Source: Caballeronia megalochromosomata
Lineage (GTDB): Bacteria; Pseudomonadota; Gammaproteobacteria; Burkholderiales; Burkholderiaceae
Length of the DNA: 41,663 bases
Assembly: GCA_001580565.1 (NCBI GenBank)
Contig: LRBF01000270.1
Coordinates: 1-41,663 of the forward strand
Direction: 5' to 3'
Positions 32,587-41,387 of the stretch are shown here, piece by piece. Within the stretch, counting starts at the first letter, position 1. Each line of letters begins with the position of its first letter. The position numbers were made by a program, and so were the translations under genes. The notes under the pieces were generated by a model. The model worked only from the letters and a program-made list of their open reading frames with translations. It made no database searches and had not been told where the DNA came from.

Positions 32587-32600
32587 CAACGGGAGGTGTC

Positions 32601-33305
32601 GTGGGTATTTGGGAGCGGTCGAGCGCGGGTTTGCGTCATGCATTGGTGACGGGCGCGTCGTCGGGCATCGGGCAGGCCATTGTCGAACGCCTGCTCGCCG
32701 ACGGCTGGCGCGTCACCGGGCTGTGCAGGTCGGAACGCCCGGCGACGAACGCGTTGCTGAAGATCGTCCCCGTCGACGTAACCGATTTCGACGCACTGGG
32801 ACGCGTTTGCGATGAATTGGGACCCGTTGATGCGCTGGTGCATGCGGCCGGTTTCATGCGCACCGCGCCGCTGGGTCAGCTCTCGCACGAAGACGGAACC
32901 GCGATGTGGCGCCTGCACGTCGAGTCTGCGATGTTTCTCGCCGACCGCCTGGTTCCGGCCATGGCGGATGGCGGTCGCGTCGTGCTCGTCGGCAGCCGCA
33001 CGGCCAATGGCGCAGCCACGCGGAGCCAGTATGCCGCCACCAAGTCCGCACTGATCGGACTGGCGCGGTCCTGGGCAGCGGAACTCGCGCCACGAGGCAT
33101 CACGGTGAACGTCGTGGCGCCCGGCGCGACGGATACACCGTTCCTGCGTGACCCGGGCCGGGCGGCAACGCCTCCGAAGCTTCCGCCGATCGGACGCTTT
33201 ATCAGGCCCGACGAGGTCGCAGCACTCACGGCTTTCCTCTTGAGCGAAGGTGCGGGTGCCATCACCGGGCAGCAAATCGTCATGTGTGGCGGCGCATCGC
33301 TGTAA
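32601..33305 (+). CDS. SDR-family oxidoreductase
   Basis: A 234-residue short-chain dehydrogenase read from GTG with a strong ribosome site (GGGAGGTGTC). TGASSGIG is the cofactor motif; HAAG replaces NNAG; VGSRTANGAATRSQYAATK supplies the Ser/Tyr/Lys set; the C-terminus ends GQQIVMCGGASL. It is the last gene of the sugar-acid operon, 14 bases after the DeoR gene. It could provide the oxidation that makes a sugar acid from the fragment released upstream. The substrate is unknown; the product could also be unrelated to the kinase branch. Confidence 0.86.
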   Translation: MGIWERSSAGLRHALVTGASSGIGQAIVERLLADGWRVTGLCRSERPATNALLKIVPVDVTDFDALGRVCDELGPVDALVHAAGFMRTAPLGQLSHEDGTAMWRLHVESAMFLADRLVPAMADGGRVVLVGSRTANGAATRSQYAATKSALIGLARSWAAELAPRGITVNVVAPGATDTPFLRDPGRAATPPKLPPIGRFIRPDEVAALTAFLLSEGAGAITGQQIVMCGGASL

Positions 33306-33389
33306 CGCGTTCGTGTCGAAAGAATTCGGGCTGAATATATCTATTGATTAGCCTTCCTTATCTACAGAAAGCCGTATAGGAGAGAGACG

Positions 33390-33869
33390 ATGGACGTAAA
33401 ACGAATGGGGCTGAGCCGTCGCGACGTACTGGTTGCAGCAGGCGCGGGTGTCGTCGCGCTCGGCGTCATGTCGAAGACGATCGCCGCCCACGCAGAAGGC
33501 AACCCGGCATCCGACCTGGAGCGTTCGGTCGAAGCACTCCGGCGCGCGCTGGTCGACGGCGACGGAGACGCGCTCACGAAACTGGTCCATGATCAAATGA
33601 CTTACTCGCACTCGGATGGACGTGTCTGGACAAAACACGACCTCCTGCAGAACATCGCCGGCAAAAAGCGTTACCTGTCGATCGCGGTGTCGAACCAGAC
33701 CGTCGAGATCGTCAAGCCAACCGGCATCGTCCGGCACACCTACGACGTCGTGAACAATCTGGGCGATGGTAAAACCGGCTCGAGCCACATCGCGGTGCTG
33801 ATGTGCTGGGTCAGGTCGGACAATGGCTGGCAACTGCTCGCGCGAAGCGGCACGACGCTACCGGCCTGA
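33390..33869 (+). CDS. Tat-exported SnoaL/NTF2-like protein
   Basis: A 159-residue protein with a textbook twin-arginine signal (LSRRDVLVAAGAGVVALGVM, cut near AHA-EGN). The mature part follows the DUF4440/SnoaL-like NTF2 fold: LERSVEALRRALVDGDGDALTKLVHDQMTYSHSDGRVWTKHDLLQNI and a C-terminal strand set ending CWVRSDNGWQLLARSGTTL. Such proteins bind small ligands or act as isomerases; no function can be assigned. The upstream gap (33306-33389) is AT-rich and likely holds its promoter. Its 3' end overlaps the convergent sensor gene by 12 bases. Confidence 0.85.
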   Translation: MDVKRMGLSRRDVLVAAGAGVVALGVMSKTIAAHAEGNPASDLERSVEALRRALVDGDGDALTKLVHDQMTYSHSDGRVWTKHDLLQNIAGKKRYLSIAVSNQTVEIVKPTGIVRHTYDVVNNLGDGKTGSSHIAVLMCWVRSDNGWQLLARSGTTLPA

Positions 33870-36800
33870 CGCGGTTTCGACGGGAAGGCTGCGCGCCACA
33901 TCGGCCGCGTTCGACCACGACAGCAGCGCGGCCGCCGGAATCGCCTCGGAGAACAGAAAGCCCTGCAGTTCGTCGCAACCGATGCCGCGCAGCGTATCCG
34001 CCTGATGCTCGCTTTCGACGCCTTCCGCCACGACGCGCAAGCCGAGCTCATGCCCGAGATCGATGATCGCGCGGACGATGGCCAGGTCCGCGGGCGCATC
34101 GAGCATGTCGCGCACGAACGCGCGATCGATCTTGAGCCGGTCGAGCGGAAATCGGTTCAGATAGCTGAGGCAGGAATAGCCGGTGCCGAAGTCGTCGAGG
34201 GAAAGCTTGACGCCCAGCGCGCGAATCGCACGAATGGCGGACACGTAGCTTTCGGCGTTGTCCATGAGCACCGTCTCGGTGATTTCGAGCTCGAAGCAGC
34301 GCGGCGGCACGCGATGCGTCGCGAGACTGCGCGCCAGCACGTCGACGAGTTCCGGATCGCCGAGCTGGATCGCCGACACGTTGACGGACACGCTCAGCGC
34401 GAGGCCATCGTGCTCGCGCCATGCGGCGAGCTGCCGGCACGCCTCGTCGATCACCCAGGCGCCGATCGGAATGATGAGACGGGTCTCTTCCGCCACGGGA
34501 ATGAACTGCGACGGCATCACCCTGCCGAGCAGCGGGCTGTTCCAGCGCAATAGCCCCTCGACACTCGTCAGCGCACCCGTGCGCGCATCGAGGCACGGCT
34601 GCCACGCGAGACTCAGTTCGCCGTGCTCGACCGCCGTGCGCAGGCATCCTTCGAGCGAGAGCCGGTAGCGCACGTGCTCGGCCATATCGGCCGAGAAAAA
34701 CTTGACGAGATTGCGTCCCGCGGCCTTCGCCTGATACATCGCGGCGTCGGCGTTCTGCATCAGCGTGTCGATGTCCGCGCCGTCGTCGGGATACAGCGCG
34801 ACCCCCACGCTGCTTGACACCTGCAGGGTCATGCCGCTCACATCGTGCGGCTGGCGCAGCAGCGCGACGAGCCGTTGATCGATGGTGCGCATGACATCGC
34901 CGGCATTGCTGACATCGTTCAGGATCACGGTGAATTCGTCGCCACCGAGACGGCTGACCGTGTCGTTGCTGCGCACCGCCTGAAGCAGACGCCGCGAGAC
35001 CGAGCGCAGCAGCCCGTCGCCGACATGATGGCCGAGCGAATCGTTGATGTTCTTGAAGCGGTCGAGATCGATGAACAGCACGGCCACGCGCCGGCGCGCG
35101 CGCTGCGCCTGCGCGATCGCCACGGCGAGCCGCGTGCCGAAGAGCGCGCGGTTGGGCAGTTCGGTCAGCACGTCGTGCTCCGCGAGAAACTGGATGCGCG
35201 CCTCGCTCTTCTTGCGATCGGTGATGTCGATCAGCGTGCAGATGTAATGCGAGACGCTGCTGCGTTTGTCGCGCACCGTGCTGACCATGAGCCACGCCGG
35301 ATAGTCGCCGCCCTCGCGGCGCCGCACCTGGGCTTCGCCGTTCCAGGTGCCGCTGCGCTCCATGCGATTCGCGAGCCGCGCGATGATGCCGCGCTCGTCG
35401 TCGGCGTCGTGCGCCGCGATGAACGCGGGCGGCTTGCCGACGACGTCGTCGCTGCGGTAACCCGTCGCGCGATAGAACGACGGATTGGCGGTGACGAGGC
35501 GCGCATCGGCATCCAGAATGACGATCGCTTCCGACGACGCCTCGAACACCCTGCCCCACAATTCCAGCCGCTGCTCCATCAGCTTGATCTGGTTGATCGG
35601 CGTGAAGGCGGTGAGAATTGCGTCGCGCCCCTGAAACGCGAGGCGGCGCGCGGACAGCATCGCCCAGGTCGGCTGCGCGGTGGCTTTCCAGTGAACCTCG
35701 AATTCGTCGATGGCCTCGCGGTCCGACAACTGCTGGAAGAAGCGTGCGCGCGTGGAGGAATCGAGTCCGAAGGCCCACGGGTCCGTCGCGCACCCGTTGA
35801 GCCAGAACAAACCTGGCTGGTTGGCGTGCAGCACTTCGTGCCCCGGAATGGCGGTGACGACCATCGGCACCGGTGTCGCCTCGACGAGCGCATGCTGCGC
35901 CGCCGAGGCGCGCGTCGTGGCCGCAAGCTCTTTCTGCACGTCGCGTTCGTGATCGAGCTGCGCGAGCATGTCGTTGAAACCGCGCACGAGCTGACCGATT
36001 TCGTCCTGACTGTGCCAGCTCGCGCGCTGCGAATGATCGCCCGTGCGCCGCACGAGGTCCATCACACGCGCGAGCTTGCGCAACGGCGAAGAGATCTGCT
36101 GCGCGACGCAATACACCATCGCGAGAATGCCGCACAACAGGAAGAGCGCAGTGCCCAGATGCAGCCACATCCGCGAAAAGAGCCGCGCGACGCGCGCGTG
36201 CAGCAGTTCGTCGAGATGGTCGGCGGTCATGCGCCAGCTCAGGCTCGCGCTTGTGACGAGCGCCTGCTGCGCCGTGTCGACGACCGAAAGCACGGCGGCG
36301 TCGGGCGCGTCCTCGCTATCCACGACGATTCGCGCGGCGTGCCGGAACGCGTCGAGGTCCGTGCGCATGCGCGAGACCGAAGGCGCGAGCGACGTTTCCA
36401 GTTCGTGATTCGCCGCGCCTGCTTCCGAGAAATCGGAGCGCAGGCCCTGCATGACCGCATCGAGCTGTCCTTCGAGGACGAGATAACGCGTGCGCACTTC
36501 CTCGCGCGTGCGTGCCGTGCCGAGACCCTCGTGCAGATGCCTGCCGATGTCGTCGACCGCGTCGAGCAAGGCGGGATAGCGCAGGATCGACTGCGACATC
36601 GCGTAGTAGCTGTCGAGGTCGGGATCGAGAATCAGGTTCGACTGGTTGCCGATGCGCGTAATGAGGTCGCGGCACGCCTCGAGCGCGGCGGTCGTCGCGG
36701 CGGCGTTCGGCTTCGTTTCGTGCGCGAGCACATCGAGCGCCTCGCGCAGATTGCGATTGAGCGCGGCGCTCTTCATGTGCTCGCCGTACTGCGCTTCGTC

Positions 36801-37073
36801 CTTCGCGAGACTCGCGATGGTCGCCTGCCATTGGGCCTGCGTCGAATGCCGGCCCGCGCCCGCGAGCGCGACATCGATCAGCGCGTCCTTCACGCCATGC
36901 ACATACGCATTGCCGACGATCTCCTGATTCGAGAAGTCGATGGCGAGATACTTCTCGTGAATCAGAATGCCGCTGATATAAATCACCGCGCTCAGATCGA
37001 GCAGATAGATGAGCAGCAGCTTGTGCCCGACGCGCAGCCGCGCGAGCAGCCTGAAGAAGACATTGCACTTCAT
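33858..37073 (-). CDS. Membrane sensor with PAS, GGDEF and EAL domains (c-di-GMP turnover)
   Basis: A 1071-residue inner-membrane protein. Order: helix 1 (~17-38), periplasmic four-helix-type sensor (~40-300), helix 2 (~305-325), HAMP-like linker (~326-378), two PAS-type segments (~395-500 and ~505-625), GGDEF (~630-795) and EAL (~800-1060). The cyclase site is intact (GGDEF 710-714), with an inhibitory RxxD (701-704) at the right spacing. The EAL motif reads Glu839-Gly-Leu instead of EAL, but the other phosphodiesterase residues are present: Asn898, Glu930/Glu933 (EITET), Asp960-Asp961 (DDFGTG), Lys981, Glu1017. It may make and/or break c-di-GMP. ATG 37073 was chosen because the transmembrane N-terminus follows at once; a 48-codon upstream extension looks non-coding. 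Confidence 0.92.
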   Translation of the reverse strand: MKCNVFFRLLARLRVGHKLLLIYLLDLSAVIYISGILIHEKYLAIDFSNQEIVGNAYVHGVKDALIDVALAGAGRHSTQAQWQATIASLAKDEAQYGEHMKSAALNRNLREALDVLAHETKPNAAATTAALEACRDLITRIGNQSNLILDPDLDSYYAMSQSILRYPALLDAVDDIGRHLHEGLGTARTREEVRTRYLVLEGQLDAVMQGLRSDFSEAGAANHELETSLAPSVSRMRTDLDAFRHAARIVVDSEDAPDAAVLSVVDTAQQALVTSASLSWRMTADHLDELLHARVARLFSRMWLHLGTALFLLCGILAMVYCVAQQISSPLRKLARVMDLVRRTGDHSQRASWHSQDEIGQLVRGFNDMLAQLDHERDVQKELAATTRASAAQHALVEATPVPMVVTAIPGHEVLHANQPGLFWLNGCATDPWAFGLDSSTRARFFQQLSDREAIDEFEVHWKATAQPTWAMLSARRLAFQGRDAILTAFTPINQIKLMEQRLELWGRVFEASSEAIVILDADARLVTANPSFYRATGYRSDDVVGKPPAFIAAHDADDERGIIARLANRMERSGTWNGEAQVRRREGGDYPAWLMVSTVRDKRSSVSHYICTLIDITDRKKSEARIQFLAEHDVLTELPNRALFGTRLAVAIAQAQRARRRVAVLFIDLDRFKNINDSLGHHVGDGLLRSVSRRLLQAVRSNDTVSRLGGDEFTVILNDVSNAGDVMRTIDQRLVALLRQPHDVSGMTLQVSSSVGVALYPDDGADIDTLMQNADAAMYQAKAAGRNLVKFFSADMAEHVRYRLSLEGCLRTAVEHGELSLAWQPCLDARTGALTSVEGLLRWNSPLLGRVMPSQFIPVAEETRLIIPIGAWVIDEACRQLAAWREHDGLALSVSVNVSAIQLGDPELVDVLARSLATHRVPPRCFELEITETVLMDNAESYVSAIRAIRALGVKLSLDDFGTGYSCLSYLNRFPLDRLKIDRAFVRDMLDAPADLAIVRAIIDLGHELGLRVVAEGVESEHQADTLRGIGCDELQGFLFSEAIPAAALLSWSNAADVARSLPVETASGR

Positions 37074-37219
37074 GGACCGCGTCCCTGCGCACGGCGCACG
37101 GCCTCGACATCGATGCCCCGCGCGATGCATCGGCAGACTGGCTGAAGGCGGAATATCAAGGTGACCTCGTGCGTGATTGGCGCGCCGTCCGACCGTTCGA
37201 GCCGGACCGATATCCACCG

Positions 37220-37247
37220 CTAACGGCCGAGGATTTATGCAACTTTA
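37220..37247 (-). promoter_or_regulatory. Candidate FliA (sigma-28) promoter for the c-di-GMP sensor
   Basis: Read on the minus strand, TAAAGTTG (37247-37240), a 12-base spacer and GCCGTTAG (37227-37220) resemble the flagellar sigma-28 consensus TAAAGTTT-N11-GCCGATAA (7/8 and 6/8 matches, spacer one base long). It lies about 147 bases upstream of the sensor gene. The rest of the 256-base gap between the sensor and the GntR gene shows no gene. Confidence 0.4.
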
Positions 37248-37329
37248 GCTTTCGATTGATTTTCCCTATTCAGGTGCTTCCTTGTTCGTCCGGGGTGCGC
37301 GAACGGCCGGCCGATGCACCAGCAAAGAC

Positions 37330-37980
37330 CTATTTCGCCGGCATCCGCCACTGCACGTTCAACAGATGGTCGCGCATGCGCGCCGCCGCGGTCGCGCCGT
37401 CGCGCTCGGCCATCGCGTGCACGATCGCCTGATGCTGGTGCGCGAAATGCCGCCGCGTGTCCTGATCGGCAGTCTTTTCGCGCAGATTCGGCTTCATGCG
37501 CATGCCGTTGACGACCTCCATCAGCGCGATGATCGCGGGATTGCGCGTGGCCTGCGCGATCAGCAGATGAAAGCGGTGATCCCACTGCTGCCATTCGTCG
37601 TCGTCGTTCGCCGTCGCGTTGCGGCGCGCGCATTTCTCCAGCTCAGCGAGATCGTCGGGGCTCGCCTTGCGCGTCGCCAGTTCGACGAATGCAGGTTCGA
37701 GCACGAGCCGCATCTCCGCGATATCGGCCGGACTCGATCCCGCCCGCAAGCTGCGCAGCGAAGCCGAAAATCTGAGCGGCCGCGTGCCCAGATACGTGCC
37801 TCGCCCGACGCCGCGCCACACGCGCCCCGCCGCTTCCATCGAGGCCAGCGCGGCGCGCAGATCGCGCCGGCTCACGCCGAGTGCTTCAGCGAGCTTTCTT
37901 TCGGACGGCAACGCGTCGCCGTCCTTCAGCCCGCTTTGCGCGACGTAGTCGAGCAGCCTGTCGAGTGGGGATTTTTCCAT
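37330..37980 (-). CDS. GntR-family regulator, FadR/FCD type
   Basis: A 216-residue regulator. The winged helix reads DGDALPSERKLAEALGVSRRDLRAALASMEAAGRVWRGVGRGTYLG; the all-helical FCD effector domain starts near residue 80 (ADIAEMRLVLEPAFVELATRKAS) and includes WQQWDHRFHLLIAQATRNP and HFAHQHQAIVHAMAERD, with the usual Asp/His metal ligands. Divergent from the gamma-glutamyltransferase/MFS operon, with two matching palindromic operators in between, so it most likely represses that operon and itself until a carboxylate effector binds. Confidence 0.9.
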   Translation of the reverse strand: MEKSPLDRLLDYVAQSGLKDGDALPSERKLAEALGVSRRDLRAALASMEAAGRVWRGVGRGTYLGTRPLRFSASLRSLRAGSSPADIAEMRLVLEPAFVELATRKASPDDLAELEKCARRNATANDDDEWQQWDHRFHLLIAQATRNPAIIALMEVVNGMRMKPNLREKTADQDTRRHFAHQHQAIVHAMAERDGATAAARMRDHLLNVQWRMPAK

Positions 37981-37990
37981 GATCTGATTT

Positions 37991-38010
37991 GAACCAATGT
38001 CGATTGGTTC
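37991..38010. promoter_or_regulatory. GntR operator O1
   Basis: GAACCAAT-N4-ATTGGTTC, a perfect palindrome (the symmetry extends one further base on each side), 10 bases upstream of the GntR start codon. Confidence 0.75.
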
Positions 38011-38110
38011 ATGCTAGCAGAAAGGCGTCCGGGCGGCGACGGATTGCTTAAGTCTTTATGGTGCATTACGCTGCACACATATTGACGCACGACGACACCG
38101 ATCACTTGTT

Positions 38111-38130
38111 GAACCATTATTCATTGGTTC
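38111..38130. promoter_or_regulatory. GntR operator O2
   Basis: GAACCA-N8-TGGTTC, the same half-sites as O1, starting exactly 120 bases after it and ending 18 bases before the gamma-glutamyltransferase start. It probably overlaps the transcription start or ribosome-site region. Confidence 0.7.
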
Positions 38131-38148
38131 GAACACGGAACGACATTC

Positions 38149-39933
38149 ATGGCATTCACGGCACGCCCCGAACTCATCGGCACTTTCGGCATGGTGGCCT
38201 CTACGCACTGGCTCGCCAGCGCATCCGCGATGGCGGTTCTCGAAAAAGGCGGCAACGCGTTCGACGCGGCCGCGGCGGCAGGCTTCGTGCTGCAGATCGT
38301 CGAGCCGCATCTGAACGGGCCGGGCGGCGAGTTGCCCGCCGTGTTCTACAGCGCGAAGGAAGACCGCGTGCGCGTGCTGTGCGGTCAAGGCGTGACGCCC
38401 GCCGCCATGACCATCGGCCGCATGGAACAAATGGGGCTGACCGTGATGCCCGGCACCGGCCTCTTGCCCGCGGTCGTGCCCGGCGCGTTCGGCGGCTGGA
38501 TGGCGCTGTTGCGCGACTACGGCCAGTTGCCGCTCGAAGACGTGCTGAGCTACGCGATCGGTTATGCGGAGCACGGCTATCCGGTGCTGCCGCGCATGGC
38601 GTCGTCGATCCTCGCGGTTCAGGACTTCTTCAGGCGCGAATGGCACACGTCCGCCGAACAATGGCTGCGCGACGGCGAAGCGCCGCGCCCGAACCATCTG
38701 TTCGCGAATCCGGCCATCGCCGCGACGTACAAGCGCATCCTGCGCGAAGCGAGCACGCACGGCGATCGCGCGGAACAGTGCGAGCGGGCGCGCATCGCGT
38801 TCTATCGCGGCTTCGTCGCGGATGCCATCGACCAGTATTTCCGCTCGACCGATGTGCTCGACACCTCGGGCCGGCGCAATCGCGGACTGCTCGACGCGTC
38901 CGATCTCGCGCGCTGGGAGCCGGCCTACGAAGACCCCGTCTCCTACGAATACGAAGGCTTCATGGTTCACAAGACCGGACCCTGGGGACAGGGCCCGATG
39001 TTCCTGCAACAGCTCGCCTTGCTGAAGGGCTTCGATCTCGCGAGCATGGACCCGCTCGGGCCGGACTTCGTGCATACGGTGATCGAATGCGCGAAGCTCG
39101 CGTTCGCCGACCGTGATGTCTTCTACGGCGACCCGGACTTCTCCGACGTGCCGATGGACACGCTCCTCTCCGACGCCTACAACGACGCGCGCCGCAAGCA
39201 GATCGATCCTGAGCGCGCGTCGTTCGAGTTCCGCCCGGGCAAGCTGCTCGACAGCGACGCGCGCGCCGCGAAGATCCTCGCCAACGCCGGCCGTCAGCAG
39301 CCGGGCGGCTTCGGCCAGGGCGAGCCGACCTTCGCGCCGCTGCCCGAATTGCGCGGCGACACGGTGCATCTCGATGTCGTCGACCGCTGGGGCAACATGG
39401 TGTCGGCGACGCCGTCGGGCGGCTGGCTGCAGGCGTCGCCCGCCGTGCCGGGGCTCGGTTTCAACGTCACCACGCGCGGCCAGATGTTCTGGATGGAAGA
39501 CGGCCTGCCGTCATCGCTCGGACCGCTCCGGCGTCCGCGCACGACGCTCTCGCCGACGCTCGTCACGCGCGGCGGCAAGCCCTACGCGGCGCTCGGCACG
39601 CCGGGCGGCGACCAGCAGGATCAATGGTCGCTGCAACTGCTCCTGCGGCACGTGCATTTCGGCATGAACCTGCAGGCGGCGGTCGACTCGCCTTCGTTCC
39701 AGACGGCGCATTTTCCCGGCTCGTTCTATCCGCGCGATATCCAGCTCGGCAAGATGACTGCGGAAGGCAATTTTCCGCAAGCCACGCTCGACGCACTGCG
39801 CGCGCGCGGCCACGACCTGACGGTCGCCGAGCCGTGGTCGCTCGGGCGCGTGTGCGCCGTCGGCATTCGCCATGGCCTGATGCGCGGCGCCGCGACGCCG
39901 CGTCAGATGCAGGCTTACGCCATCGGCCGCTGA
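38149..39933 (+). CDS. Gamma-glutamyltransferase-family Ntn hydrolase
   Basis: A 594-residue member of the self-cleaving gamma-glutamyltransferase family. The expected autoprocessing/catalytic threonine is Thr405 in RGDTVHLDVVDRWGNMVS; the large-chain start shows MVASTHWLASASAMAVLEKGGNAFDAAAAAGFVLQIVEPHLNGPGGE, and the C-terminal chain has LGTPGGDQQDQWSLQLLL. There is no signal peptide, so unlike periplasmic Ggt it should be cytoplasmic. Cytoplasmic relatives include oxamate amidohydrolase (HpxW) and enzymes for gamma-glutamyl or acyl-amide substrates. It is first in an operon with an MFS carrier under GntR control, suggesting import and then amide hydrolysis of one compound. Confidence 0.88.
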   Translation: MAFTARPELIGTFGMVASTHWLASASAMAVLEKGGNAFDAAAAAGFVLQIVEPHLNGPGGELPAVFYSAKEDRVRVLCGQGVTPAAMTIGRMEQMGLTVMPGTGLLPAVVPGAFGGWMALLRDYGQLPLEDVLSYAIGYAEHGYPVLPRMASSILAVQDFFRREWHTSAEQWLRDGEAPRPNHLFANPAIAATYKRILREASTHGDRAEQCERARIAFYRGFVADAIDQYFRSTDVLDTSGRRNRGLLDASDLARWEPAYEDPVSYEYEGFMVHKTGPWGQGPMFLQQLALLKGFDLASMDPLGPDFVHTVIECAKLAFADRDVFYGDPDFSDVPMDTLLSDAYNDARRKQIDPERASFEFRPGKLLDSDARAAKILANAGRQQPGGFGQGEPTFAPLPELRGDTVHLDVVDRWGNMVSATPSGGWLQASPAVPGLGFNVTTRGQMFWMEDGLPSSLGPLRRPRTTLSPTLVTRGGKPYAALGTPGGDQQDQWSLQLLLRHVHFGMNLQAAVDSPSFQTAHFPGSFYPRDIQLGKMTAEGNFPQATLDALRARGHDLTVAEPWSLGRVCAVGIRHGLMRGAATPRQMQAYAIGR

Positions 39934-39957
39934 CGCCTTCACCGGAGCATATCGATC

Positions 39958-41367
39958 ATGTCCGCTGTCGCCGCCCGCCTCGAACGGCTGCCGCTATCCG
40001 GCTTTCATCGCAAGCTGCTGATCATCGGCGGAATGGGCTATTTGTTCGACGGCCTCGATTCTTCCTCGCTCGCGTTCCTGCTTCCCGTCGTCAGCAAGCT
40101 GTGGCAACTGACGAGCGCGCAGACCGGACTCGTCGCGAGCAGCACGTACATCGGCTATTTCTTCGGCGCGTTCCTCTCCGGCGTGCTCGCGGATGTGATC
40201 GGCCGCCGCCGCATCATGATGAGCGCGCTCGCGATCTATTGCGTCGCCTCGCTCGCGAGCGCCACGGCGCACGACTGGCATACGTTCTTCGCGTGGCGCA
40301 TCGTCGCGGGCTTCGGCTCGGGCGCGGAGACGGTCGTGATCGCGCCGTTTCTCGCGGAGTTCGTCCCGCGCCGCTATCGCGGCATGTTCTGCGGCTCGTT
40401 GGTCGGCTTCATGTCGTTCGGCTATCTGAGCTCGTCCATTCTGGGCTACACGGTGGTGCGCAATTTTCCGGACGGCTGGCGCTATCTCGCGGTCATCACC
40501 TCGCTGCCGGTCGTGATGCTGCTGTGGTGGCGCCGCACGCTGCCCGAGTCGCCGCGCTGGATGGAAACCCAGGGCCGCACCGCCGAAGCGGACCGCGTCG
40601 TCGACGACATCGAGGCGTGGTACGCGCAACGCGGCATCGCGCTGGCGCCGCTCTCGAGCGTCGGCGCGATTCCGACGGCTGCCCGCAAGAGCGGCGGCGC
40701 GCTGCATAACGTCATGACGCTGTGGTCCAGGCGTCTCGCGGGCACCACGGCGGTGAGCTGGCTGATGTGGTTCGCCGTGGCCTTCGCGTACTACTCGTTC
40801 TTCTCGTGGATTCCGAGCCTGCTGGTGAAGGAAGGCCTCACGATGGCGAAGAGTTTCGGCTTTTCGATCGCCATCTACGGCGCGCAGATTCCCGGCTATT
40901 TCTCGGCGGCATGGCTCAACGAGCGCATCGGCCGCAAGGGCGTGGTCGCGTCGTACATGACGCTCGGCGGCATCGCGGCGATCATGCTGTCGCTCTCGCA
41001 TACGGGGCCGCAGATCATGGCGGCGGGTATCTGCCTGTCGTTCTTCATGAACGGCGCGTTTGCGGGGGTCTATGCGTATACGCCCGAGATTTTCCCGACT
41101 GCGGTGCGTACTACGGGCACCGGATCGTCGTCGTCGTTCGGACGCATTGGTTCGGTGAGCGCACCGATTCTCGTCGGGCTTGTGTATCCGACATTCGGCT
41201 TTTTCGGCGTGTTCGCGATGACTACCGCGGTGCTGCTCGCGGGCGCGTGTGTCGTGTTTTTTCTCGGGATCGAGACGCGTAATCGGTCGCTTGAGGATAT
41301 TGAGATCAATGGGGCGGTTGAAGGTGATGCGCGTGAGCGGGTCGCGGGCCACAATGTGCGTGGGTAG
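39958..41367 (+). CDS. MFS transporter (sugar/aromatic acid type)
   Basis: A 469-residue, 12-helix carrier. The start GFHRKLLIIGGMGYLFDGLDSSSLAFLLP, the loop 2-3 motif GVLADVIGRRRIMM, helix 4-5 RIVAGFGSGAETVVIAPFLAEFVPRRYRG and the late YTPEIFPTAVRTTGTGSSSSFGRIGS are typical of the sugar-porter/AAHS-like group. It lies 24 bases after the gamma-glutamyltransferase-family gene with ribosome site CGGAGCATATC, so it should import that enzyme's substrate or export a product. The last ~20 codons run close to the right-hand repeat but the protein appears complete. Confidence 0.9.
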   Translation: MSAVAARLERLPLSGFHRKLLIIGGMGYLFDGLDSSSLAFLLPVVSKLWQLTSAQTGLVASSTYIGYFFGAFLSGVLADVIGRRRIMMSALAIYCVASLASATAHDWHTFFAWRIVAGFGSGAETVVIAPFLAEFVPRRYRGMFCGSLVGFMSFGYLSSSILGYTVVRNFPDGWRYLAVITSLPVVMLLWWRRTLPESPRWMETQGRTAEADRVVDDIEAWYAQRGIALAPLSSVGAIPTAARKSGGALHNVMTLWSRRLAGTTAVSWLMWFAVAFAYYSFFSWIPSLLVKEGLTMAKSFGFSIAIYGAQIPGYFSAAWLNERIGRKGVVASYMTLGGIAAIMLSLSHTGPQIMAAGICLSFFMNGAFAGVYAYTPEIFPTAVRTTGTGSSSSFGRIGSVSAPILVGLVYPTFGFFGVFAMTTAVLLAGACVVFFLGIETRNRSLEDIEINGAVEGDARERVAGHNVRG

Positions 41368-41387
41368 GGGATGTTTGGCATTTCTGA

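Noticed and set aside
34845..37145. 766-residue open frame opposite the c-di-GMP sensor
   Set aside because: An Arg/Glu/His-rich shadow frame, typical of high-GC DNA opposite a real gene; the sensor on the other strand has unmistakable domains.
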